A stretch of 6,031 nt of DNA from NCBI GenBank assembly GCA_964542875.1, contig CAZIWA010000200.1, forward strand, positions 1 through 6,031. The letters are read 5' to 3'. Source of the stretch: CAZGOM01 sp964542875. GTDB taxonomy: Bacteria > Planctomycetota > Phycisphaerae > Phycisphaerales > Phycisphaeraceae. A program made the translations under genes and the position numbers. Below are positions 1-5,015 of this stretch, in pieces. Numbering within the stretch: position 1 is the stretch's first letter; every line of letters begins with the position of its first letter. The notes under the pieces were generated by a model. The model did no database searches, was not told the DNA's origin, and saw only the letters and a program-made list of their open reading frames with translations.

Positions 1-174
1 GCGGTAAAACTCTTCCTCTTCGCTTCTGCACATCCAACGCTCATTTCAAAACTTGCGTTGTAATGTTAGCCCGACGTGCAAACGAGGGTATTCGGGCATC
101 AGCCCGACCCCCATTAGCCCCACAAAAACCCCAACTCAACACACCCTGCCCAAACCCCCGAATACCACCTCTTC
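1..174. other. non-coding left flank with nested inverted repeats
   Basis: No plausible gene is visible here on either strand. On the minus strand, downstream of the zinc-ribbon gene, a 10-bp perfect inverted repeat (GGTATTCGGG at 87-96, CCCGAATACC at 157-166) encloses about 60 bases. A tight local hairpin TCGGGC-ATCA-GCCCGA lies at 92-107. The two share bases 92-96, so they cannot form together. A further GCCCGA copy at 69-74 and a 6-bp stem (CAACGC 35-40, GCGTTG 55-60) follow. No U-tract follows any stem, so I do not call an intrinsic terminator. The structures could belong to the 3' end of the zinc-ribbon transcript or to the leader of a gene beyond the left edge. Confidence 0.5.
92..107. 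repeat. 6-bp hairpin with 4-nt loop
   Basis: TCGGGC at 92-97 and GCCCGA at 102-107 are perfect reverse complements around ATCA. It lies about 100 bases beyond the stop codon of the zinc-ribbon gene and overlaps one arm of the longer inverted repeat 87-96/157-166. It might be a weak terminator, but no T-rich run follows on either strand. Confidence 0.5.
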
Positions 175-209
175 AATTCATAACTCGTAATTCGTAACTC
201 ATAATTCGC
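175..209. repeat. heptanucleotide tandem array, consensus AAYTCRT, 5 copies
   Basis: Five contiguous 7-bp units start at 175, 182, 189, 196 and 203. Units differ only at the third base (T or C) and sixth base (A or G), except that the last unit ends in C instead of T. The alternation looks ordered: AAT and AAC units take turns. The array begins one base after the stop codon of the zinc-ribbon gene. It resembles the short tandemly repeated repetitive (STRR) heptamers known from filamentous cyanobacteria; the resemblance is in period and location, not proven homology. Confidence 0.85.
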
Positions 210-210
210 C

Positions 211-3200
211 TTAGTTCGGAACGTTGTTCACCGTCCCGCACGCCGGGCACTTCGCCTTCTTACCCTTCGCCTCAGGCGGCACCTTCAACCGATGCCCGCA
301 CTGACCACACGGAAACCGCAGTTTCCCATCGTTCTTGTTCGTCGGGATGAACTTACCGGCATTGGGCACCGGCCCCTTCATCTGAGGCGTCGGCGCACCC
401 TTGCCCGCCGGCTTGTTGATCGCAAAGCCCGGCATCGAATCCTCCGCCAGGCCAATGGGCGCGTCCGGATCGTCCACCGGGTCCGCCGTCGCCGGGTTGA
501 TCACCAGCCCGTCATCGGGTTGATCCATCTGTGATGCCAGTGCGGTCGTAATGTCGTCCGCATCGGCTTCCCCTCCGCCGCCGCCCAGCGCGCTCGCCAG
601 GTCATCCAGTTCGCTGCTCCCCCCGCCGCCGGCTCCGCCAGCCATCGCCGAAAGCGCATCGGACAAATCCAATGACGGCCCTTGGCTGGCCTGCGCCAGG
701 CTCGCAAATGGATCATCCGGATCAATCTTCGCCGCGGGCTTCGCAGGTGCTTTGGCAGCAGGTGCCGCAGCCGGCTTGGCGGCAGGCTTGCTCGGCGGTG
801 GGGCCGCAGCAGGCTTGGCAGGCTGCGCAGCCGCGGGTTTCTTCTCTTCCTTCACCGCAGGCGCAGCCGCCGCAGGCTTGGCCGCTGGCGCTGCCAACGG
901 TTTCTTTTCGTCCTTTGCCACCGGAGCCGGAGCAGCAGCAGGCTTGGATGCCCCAGGCGCCGCTTGCGGCGCTTTGGCAGCAGGCTTAGACGGCAAAGGC
1001 CCGTCCATCACACCCTTGGGCGTCTCCGCCGGAACCTTGTTCATCTGCTTGCACACCGGGCAAGGCATTTCCTGGCCCGCATGCTTGGCCTTCACCGTCA
1101 AACGCTTGGAGCACCCCTGACACCGAAATGCGATAAACCCTGCCGGCACAATGCCTGACGACTGCTTATCCTGCCCCTTGGCCGCCGGCGCCACCGGCGC
1201 AGCAGGCTTCACCGGCACCGGGGCCGGCGCATGCAGCGCCGCCAGCGCCTCGATCGGCTCAATCAACACGCTCTTAGGCGGTGCCACCGGCCCCGAAGTC
1301 ATCGGCCCGATCGGCTCAAACACATCATCATCTGATTCCGCACTCTTCGCCTTGGCCTGGCTCGAAGCCTGCTTGGGCTCAGGCAGTGAAAAATCCGCCC
1401 CTTCCTGCGTGCTCGGTTCCGGCTTGCTCGCCTTCGTCGGCCGCCTCAGCGCAATCTCCGAATGCATCCCCAACTGCTTCACAGGCGGCAGCACCGCGGA
1501 GTCTTCCGCAATCTCCGCCGCCTTGGGCTTGGCCGACGGAATCGCCTGCGCCAGCATCGCCAGCGCCTGCGCCTTGCCCAGGTGTTCCAGCCCATGGCCC
1601 GGCAATTCCAAAATGCCTGTCTTGGTCCCACCCGTCCCCGGTGCGCTAAGCGTCAGCTCATCTTTTTTCGCCGTCTCAACCTTCAGCAATCCTGTCGGCT
1701 CCGCCGGTTTGCTCTCCACCGGCTTGACTTCCAGTTCAATCGCCGGCGCACCCGGGAAGCCCAGCTCATCGTCGTCATCTTCATCCAGTTCCGGCGTCAG
1801 TTCCGGCTGATCCTGCGCAGGCGAAAACGCCTCCGGCACCTCGGTCGCGGCCGCAGCCACCGGCGACGGCGTGCCCAGGTCCGCCAGGCCAAGCGGCTTC
1901 TCCGGCTCCAGCCGGGCCGTCGGCACCACATACTCTGCGGCATTCACCGGCTCCGCCGCCTTGCTCACGCTCACCGGCCCCGGCGCAGTCGGCTCCGTCG
2001 CCGCCGCTGCCGCAACAATCGGCGACGCCAGTTCCTGGCTCGCCGAAACCTTCGAATCCCCGGGAATACCCTGCGACGGCGTCGCCGCCGGGCTCGAAAC
2101 CATCACCACCGTCGATTCACCCGTCGACACCGGCACGCCCATCGATTCCCGGCTCGGCGTCGTCTCCTCAGCCACTGCCCTGTCGTAAGCCACCTGATGC
2201 GACACCAGCGATGAACTGGATTCATCGATCGGCGAAATCAGCCCCATCCCCAATCCCGGAACAACGTTCACCACCGAGCATCCCGTGCAGCGCATCGCCT
2301 GCCCGGCCTGATCGATCTTCGCGCTCAGCTTCTTATGGCACGAGTAGCAGGGGAAAAACACCCGCACTTCAACCTGTTCCCCGCTCGCCACGTTCTGGCT
2401 CGCAATCGCCCATTGTTCCTTCGTCGGCGTCACCACGTCCGGACCTTTGATCTGTTCCGGCGAAGGCACAATGTTCTCGTTATGACAAACATCGCACTTG
2501 AGCGAACGCCCCACCGAAGTCATCTTCACAGACATCTTCCGGGCGCAAAAATAGCATGAAAATACAAACCGGTCGGGCCCGTCGATCTTGGCCTTCGGTT
2601 TCCCCGCCGCCCCGCCAGCGACAGCCTTGGGCGTCGGCGCAGCAGGCGCCTGCACAGCCGCTGCGGGCTCCTCAATCACCGGCGCGGCTGGCGTTACAGC
2701 CGGCGCAGATGCCTGCACCTGCGGCTCAGGCGCTTTTACTTCTTCCGCTTTCACCGGCTCTGCCACCGCAGCGGGAGCAGGCACGGCAACCGGCGCAGGC
2801 ATGCCCACCGGCTCCGGCGTCGCGGCACTCGTCGCCGCAGGCGTCACCGGCTCAGCCGGCGCAGCGGCGCTCACCACCACAGGCGCAACAACCGCTGGCG
2901 TTGATGCCACCACAGCCGCTGCCTCCACCGGCGCAGGCGTCGTGCTCACCGCTGCCGCAGCCGGGTCAGGCACAATGTTCCCCGTCTGGCAATGCGCGCA
3001 ATTGATCGACTTGCCGATCGTCGTCGGCTTCACACTCAGCTTCTTACCGCAATTGGAACAGACAAACACCACCCGGCCATCCGCGGAAAACGCCGGCGCA
3101 GGCCTGCTCACCGAAACCCCGGCCCCAAGATTCGCCGCCACAGGCGCTTGCACCGCAGGCGCGCTCGGCGCTGGCGTCACCACAGGGGCAGGTACAGGCT

Positions 3201-3609
3201 CAGGCGCCGCCGCCGTCACCGGTTCAATCGCAACACTCGCCGGCAGCACCGGCTCCAGCGAGGCCATCACCGGCGCAGGCTCCGCCCCTCCAGGCGTCAA
3301 CACCGCGGCAGCCGCCGCCGGCGTTGGAATCGGCTCTTCAGCCTTCACCGCCGGGTCGGGAACGATGTTCGCCGTCTTGCAATGCGGGCACGTGATCGAC
3401 TTCCCAATGGTCGTCGGCTTCACGCTTAATTTCTTTTTACAACTCCCGCAGCCAAATAGCACCCGTCCGTCGGGTGTGAAGCTCGGGGTCAGTTCGGTCG
3501 CCGTAGGAGGCGTAGACAGCGTGGGTTCCATGGAGTTTGACCCGTTCTCAAGAATCTTTCTCGTGTAACTCTGCCCCTCTTGGGGCTCACGGGGCACAGC
3601 TTGGTTCAC
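211..3609 (-). CDS. six-fold zinc-ribbon protein with Ala/Pro-rich disordered linkers
   Basis: Function unknown; I do not recognise a named family member. The 1,132 residues hold 24 cysteines, all in six Cys4 ribbons with invariant C-x2-C-x16-C-x2-C spacing. The ribbons span residues 54-77, 184-207, 352-375, 421-444, 830-853 and 1101-1124, and each is followed by an N-x-V-P tail (NIVP, NVVP, NKVP, NNVP). Linkers are Ala/Pro/Val-rich, with an acidic patch near 608-616, a Lys-Pro-Ala tract at about 874-962 and Gly-rich runs at 991-1013. There is no signal peptide or membrane segment, so a soluble cytoplasmic protein is expected. Each ribbon probably binds one zinc ion and contacts protein or nucleic acid; a multivalent scaffold role is my inference. 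The start is uncertain: the open frame begins with GTG at 3609, but ATG at residue 27 (3529-3531) is equally or more likely. Neither has a clear Shine-Dalgarno. The coding frame itself is certain. Confidence 0.88.
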   Translation of the reverse strand: MNQAVPREPQEGQSYTRKILENGSNSMEPTLSTPPTATELTPSFTPDGRVLFGCGSCKKKLSVKPTTIGKSITCPHCKTANIVPDPAVKAEEPIPTPAAAAAVLTPGGAEPAPVMASLEPVLPASVAIEPVTAAAPEPVPAPVVTPAPSAPAVQAPVAANLGAGVSVSRPAPAFSADGRVVFVCSNCGKKLSVKPTTIGKSINCAHCQTGNIVPDPAAAAVSTTPAPVEAAAVVASTPAVVAPVVVSAAAPAEPVTPAATSAATPEPVGMPAPVAVPAPAAVAEPVKAEEVKAPEPQVQASAPAVTPAAPVIEEPAAAVQAPAAPTPKAVAGGAAGKPKAKIDGPDRFVFSCYFCARKMSVKMTSVGRSLKCDVCHNENIVPSPEQIKGPDVVTPTKEQWAIASQNVASGEQVEVRVFFPCYSCHKKLSAKIDQAGQAMRCTGCSVVNVVPGLGMGLISPIDESSSSLVSHQVAYDRAVAEETTPSRESMGVPVSTGESTVVMVSSPAATPSQGIPGDSKVSASQELASPIVAAAAATEPTAPGPVSVSKAAEPVNAAEYVVPTARLEPEKPLGLADLGTPSPVAAAATEVPEAFSPAQDQPELTPELDEDDDDELGFPGAPAIELEVKPVESKPAEPTGLLKVETAKKDELTLSAPGTGGTKTGILELPGHGLEHLGKAQALAMLAQAIPSAKPKAAEIAEDSAVLPPVKQLGMHSEIALRRPTKASKPEPSTQEGADFSLPEPKQASSQAKAKSAESDDDVFEPIGPMTSGPVAPPKSVLIEPIEALAALHAPAPVPVKPAAPVAPAAKGQDKQSSGIVPAGFIAFRCQGCSKRLTVKAKHAGQEMPCPVCKQMNKVPAETPKGVMDGPLPSKPAAKAPQAAPGASKPAAAPAPVAKDEKKPLAAPAAKPAAAAPAVKEEKKPAAAQPAKPAAAPPPSKPAAKPAAAPAAKAPAKPAAKIDPDDPFASLAQASQGPSLDLSDALSAMAGGAGGGGSSELDDLASALGGGGGEADADDITTALASQMDQPDDGLVINPATADPVDDPDAPIGLAEDSMPGFAINKPAGKGAPTPQMKGPVPNAGKFIPTNKNDGKLRFPCGQCGHRLKVPPEAKGKKAKCPACGTVNNVPN
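238..309 (-). other. zinc ribbon 6 (C-terminal)
   Basis: Encodes residues 1101-1124 with Cys at 1101, 1104, 1121 and 1124. It sits at the extreme C-terminus, only eight residues before the stop. Its core (HRLKVPPEAKGKKAKCPAC) is the most like the ordinary zinc ribbons of planctomycete proteins and the most diverged from ribbons 1 to 3. Confidence 0.85.
727..990 (-). repeat. Lys-Pro-Ala low-complexity tract in the zinc-ribbon gene
   Basis: Encodes residues about 874-961, built from KPAAA/KPAAK-type units resembling histone H1-like or linker tails. Inside it a 21-residue unit is duplicated: VAKDEKKP at 897-904 and AVKEEKKP at 918-925, each followed by an Ala/Pro/Lys stretch. Such tracts are usually disordered, positively charged and prone to length change by slippage. 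It separates ribbons 5 and 6. Confidence 0.6.
1051..1122 (-). other. zinc ribbon 5
   Basis: Encodes residues 830-853 with Cys at 830, 833, 850 and 853, followed by NKVP. It is isolated from ribbon 4 by about 385 residues of low-complexity linker, far more than separates the others. Confidence 0.85.
2278..2349 (-). other. zinc ribbon 4
   Basis: Encodes residues 421-444 with Cys at 421, 424, 441 and 444, followed by NVVP. It lies only 45 residues after ribbon 3, the closest pair in the protein. The intervening segment (PEQIKGPDVV...EVRVFF) is not Ala/Pro low-complexity, so ribbons 3 and 4 may pack as one unit. Confidence 0.85.
2485..2556 (-). other. zinc ribbon 3
   Basis: Encodes residues 352-375 with Cys at 352, 355, 372 and 375, followed by NIVP. 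Its core reads ARKMSVKMTSVGRSLKCDVC. It shares the KxSVKxTxxG pattern of ribbons 1 and 2, which suggests all three come from one ancestral unit. Confidence 0.85.
2989..3060 (-). other. zinc ribbon 2
   Basis: Encodes residues 184-207 with Cys at 184, 187, 204 and 207. It is nearly a copy of ribbon 1: 14 residues (KKLSVKPTTIGKSI) are identical, as are the preceding DGRV and the trailing NIVPDPA. This points to a comparatively recent internal duplication with a period of 130 residues. Confidence 0.88.
3379..3450 (-). other. zinc ribbon 1
   Basis: Encodes residues 54-77 with Cys at 54, 57, 74 and 77, followed by NIVPDPA. It is preceded by PDGRVLFG, matched in ribbon 2 by ADGRVVFV. It begins only 27 residues after the alternative ATG start, so either start choice leaves it intact. 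Confidence 0.88.
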
Positions 3610-3639
3610 CCATGGTTAGCCGTAGCGCGGCACCTTGAA

Positions 3640-3645
3640 AGTATA
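3640..3645 (-). promoter_or_regulatory. possible -10 box of the zinc-ribbon gene
   Basis: On the minus strand this reads TATACT, five of six bases of the TATAAT consensus. It would place the transcription start near 3632, some 20 bases before the GTG start or 100 bases before the ATG start. No good -35 hexamer sits 16 to 18 bases upstream and no extended -10 TG is present, so the call is weak. Confidence 0.25.
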
Positions 3646-3836
3646 GCCTACAAGCCCTGCAAGTGGGCTGCTTTCCAAATCACAACCTAACGAATAAATG
3701 CAATTCGCGAAAAATGTATTTTGACCTCTTGCCCAACGCCTTCAATTTAATGAACAACATTCACCCCGGCCCACTGGGAATTCCATCTGCAAATTCTGTT
3801 GAAACATCCGCTCTCGCCCCCTCCAACTCCGGGTGG

Positions 3837-3860
3837 CATGCTCTCGTCTGCGTGAGCATG
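3837..3860. repeat. palindrome CATGCTC...GAGCATG
   Basis: Arms CATGCTC (3837-3843) and GAGCATG (3854-3860) pair perfectly. After one T-T mismatch the stem continues with CG/CG around a TCTG loop, giving 10-base arms with a 4-nt loop. No T-rich run follows on either strand. Its compact form and its position in intergenic DNA suggest a dispersed palindromic repeat rather than a terminator. Confidence 0.6.
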
Positions 3861-3913
3861 TCTTCTCAGACTCTCCCGATCCCAAAAGTGCGATGCAATT
3901 TGGAAGCGTTTTA

Positions 3914-3944
3914 TCTTTCTGCGACCTCAAAGATCGCAGAAAGA
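3914..3944. repeat. perfect 11-bp inverted repeat with 9-nt loop
   Basis: TCTTTCTGCGA at 3914-3924 is the exact reverse complement of TCGCAGAAAGA at 3934-3944. It lies about 117 bases downstream of the PDZ gene's stop. On the minus strand the stem is followed by TAAAACGC, not a U-tract, so a canonical Rho-independent terminator is unlikely. An alternative 6-bp stem (ATCTTT 3913-3918 with AAAGAT 3929-3934) overlaps it. It could protect a 3' end, act as a protein-binding site or be a repeat copy. Confidence 0.7.
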
Positions 3945-4010
3945 CACCCGATAACCCGAACGCGTGGGCATTGGATACTCCATTCACCCCATCACGACCC
4001 AACTCCGAAC

Positions 4011-4030
4011 CTCTGCGTCTTTGACGCGAG
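4011..4030. repeat. hairpin 3' of the PDZ gene
   Basis: GCGTC (4015-4019) and GACGC (4023-4027) pair around TTT. With one bulged T at 4014 the stem extends through CTC/GAG, giving 8 bp. It starts about 30 bases beyond the PDZ gene's stop codon and overlaps the first heptamer at 4026. It is the best-placed candidate for 3'-end formation of that gene, but lacks a U-tract. Confidence 0.45.
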
Positions 4031-4053
4031 ACACGGGACGCGGGGCACGAAAC
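4026..4053. repeat. degenerate heptanucleotide array, consensus RCGRRRC, 4 copies
   Basis: Contiguous 7-bp units start at 4026, 4033, 4040 and 4047. Every unit has purine-C-G, then three purines, then C; for example GCGAGAC and ACGGGAC. The preceding heptamer (4019-4025) keeps only the final GAC. The array ends seven bases from the PDZ gene's stop codon. More degenerate than the array at 175-209, but the register is unbroken. Confidence 0.6.
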
Positions 4054-4060
4054 CCTCCGC

Positions 4061-4756
4061 TCACCCACCCGCCCCCGTGATCTTTTCCTTCTCCTGCCGC
4101 CACAATTCCCCAGCATCAGGCCGCTGCCCAAACCCCCCGGTCTGTTCCACCGCGCTCATCCCGATCATTGAGCCCATCGTCACCGTCACTTCCATCCGCT
4201 GCCCATCCCGCTCCACCGTCATCGGCATTTTGTCGCCGACTTTCGTCAACTGCACCTGCATCACCAGCGCGCCATAGAGCTCCGCATCAGCCGGTAGCTG
4301 GGTTAAATCCGTCGTCCCCACCTTCACCACCCGGTCCCCGGGCCGAAGCGCGATCGCCCCCGGCATCCCGCACATCGGCGAAACAATATAAAGCGCCCTC
4401 ACCGGCGCCAGCGACCCCGCCGGCTGCAGATGCATCTCCGGTTTAGGCGTATAAATCCCCAGCGCCCCGGTATCCCCCTCACTGCTTCGCCCGGAAATCA
4501 ACTTGCTGAAATACTGATGCCTCGCACCCGCCAGCAGCCTTTCCTTGGCCTCCAGCGACGGTGCCGCTTGATACATCCCCTGCAACCTCGCCAAATCCCA
4601 CTTCTGCCCAATCAGCTCCGTGCTCGCCGCTTCACGCACCTTCCACTCCGGCGAATTCAGTCGCTCCAAAAGCGCCTTATCCTTGGCATCCACCGCGCCC
4701 TGCGCCACTCCGCCAAGCAGCATCGCCCCGCACGCCACCAAAACCATCATCTTCAT
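4061..4756 (-). CDS. secreted HEAT-like/PDZ-domain protein
   Basis: 231 residues. Residues 1-20 form a signal peptide: basic K2, hydrophobic 4-17, then an A-Q-G cleavage motif (A18-G20) before AVDAKD, so export across the inner membrane is expected. Residues 25-80 look like paired helices of HEAT type (LLERLNSPEWKVREAASTEL). Residues about 97-195 match a PDZ domain: ALGIYTP first strand, then the ALRPGDRVVKVG turn at 136-147, then a closing MTVERDGQRMEVTV strand. No protease or other catalytic domain is present, unlike HtrA-type PDZ proteases, so a role in binding peptide or protein C-termini is inferred. The ATG at 4754-4756 is favoured because GAAGGGG lies five bases upstream; Met 3 and Met 4 are in-frame alternatives. 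It is separated from both neighbours by 259 and 451 bp, so it probably has its own promoter. The specific role is unknown. Confidence 0.85.
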   Translation of the reverse strand: MKMMVLVACGAMLLGGVAQGAVDAKDKALLERLNSPEWKVREAASTELIGQKWDLARLQGMYQAAPSLEAKERLLAGARHQYFSKLISGRSSEGDTGALGIYTPKPEMHLQPAGSLAPVRALYIVSPMCGMPGAIALRPGDRVVKVGTTDLTQLPADAELYGALVMQVQLTKVGDKMPMTVERDGQRMEVTVTMGSMIGMSAVEQTGGFGQRPDAGELWRQEKEKITGAGG

Positions 4757-4761
4757 ATAAA

Positions 4762-4768
4762 CCCCTTC
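4762..4768 (-). promoter_or_regulatory. Shine-Dalgarno-like site of the PDZ gene
   Basis: GAAGGGG on the minus strand, five bases before ATG at 4756. It partly matches the anti-Shine-Dalgarno complement and supports this start over Met 3 or Met 4. It lies six bases from the leader hairpin at 4775-4801. Confidence 0.5.
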
Positions 4769-4774
4769 TGGTAG

Positions 4775-4801
4775 GGTGCGGCCGAGTCCCCGAGGCCCAC
4801 C
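4775..4801. repeat. leader hairpin upstream of the PDZ gene
   Basis: GGTG-C-GGCC (4775-4783, C4779 bulged) pairs with GGCC-CACC (4794-4801) around a 10-base loop, giving 8 bp, nearly all G-C. It lies about 20 bases upstream of the start codon, so it would be in the 5' untranslated leader if transcription begins further upstream. It could be a cis-regulatory element or a copy of a dispersed palindromic repeat. The sequence alone does not decide. Confidence 0.5.
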
Positions 4802-4970
4802 ACTCCGGCCTCAAAACCCAACAACCCCATGAAAAACCAAAAAGCAACCCTATCAAAGCCACCCCCATCATCCTATCCACATCCACTCAACCGCCCCATG
4901 AAATTCCGCCCACCAAGCGTGGCCGCCAACCCGCATCGCAATCACCTCTTGCCCCAATCCCCTCTGACCA

Positions 4971-4998
4971 GACCCCAGCCCCCAGACCCGAGACCCTT
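4971..4998. repeat. degenerate heptanucleotide array, consensus GACCCNA, 4 copies
   Basis: 7-bp units start at 4971, 4978, 4985 and 4992, e.g. GACCCCA and GACCCGA. The second unit has C for A at position 2, and the last ends in TT. A partial unit GACCA precedes it at 4966-4970. On the minus strand it reads as TGGGGTC-like repeats, starting 17 bases after the stop codon of the phosphotransferase gene. Confidence 0.6.
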
Positions 4999-5015
4999 CT
5001 TCGTCTTCCTCCCCC

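Larger units (their letters stand above)
3610..4010. other. intergenic region with two strong palindromes
   Basis: Main part of the 451-bp gap between the PDZ gene and the zinc-ribbon gene. Open frames cross it on both strands, but they have atypical Arg- or Ser/Pro-rich composition and run over palindromes, so I see no gene. It holds the hairpins at 3837-3860 and 3914-3944 and, next to the zinc-ribbon gene, an AT-richer stretch (3670-3760) suited to a promoter. A possible -10 box lies at 3640-3645. Confidence 0.6.

Noticed and set aside
175..209. CRISPR array
   Set aside because: The units are 7 bp and contiguous, with no spacers; this is a microsatellite-like array.
551..3568. Long plus-strand open frames opposite the zinc-ribbon gene (551-1120, 1151-1810, 2588-3568 and others)
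   Set aside because: They are Ala/Gly/Thr/Ser or Arg-rich mirror images of GC-rich Ala/Pro codons, with no recognisable domains. The minus frame has 24 perfectly placed cysteines.
3914..3944. Rho-independent terminator at the 11-bp hairpin
   Set aside because: No T-run follows the stem on either strand; the minus-strand continuation is TAAAACGC.
3742..4131. 129-codon minus-strand frame in the 451-bp gap
   Set aside because: It is Arg/Ser/Gly-rich without domains, overlaps the 3' end of the PDZ gene in another frame and runs through three palindromes and a heptamer array.
3663..4277. 204-codon plus-strand frame across the same gap
   Set aside because: The composition is random-looking, it runs over the palindromes and into the antisense of the PDZ gene, and no domain is visible.
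4730..4756. Lipobox-like LVAC (residues 6-9) in the PDZ protein
   Set aside because: The cysteine is at residue 9, leaving too short a hydrophobic region before it. Hydrophobic sequence continues after it to an A-Q-G site, so ordinary signal peptidase I cleavage is more likely.
4677..4886. 69-codon minus-strand frame starting GTG with a hydrophobic segment (MMGVALIGLLFGFSWG)
   Set aside because: The membrane-like stretch is suggestive, but the frame overlaps the PDZ gene by about 80 bases out of frame, crosses the leader hairpin, lacks a ribosome site and ends in low-complexity Gly/Arg sequence.
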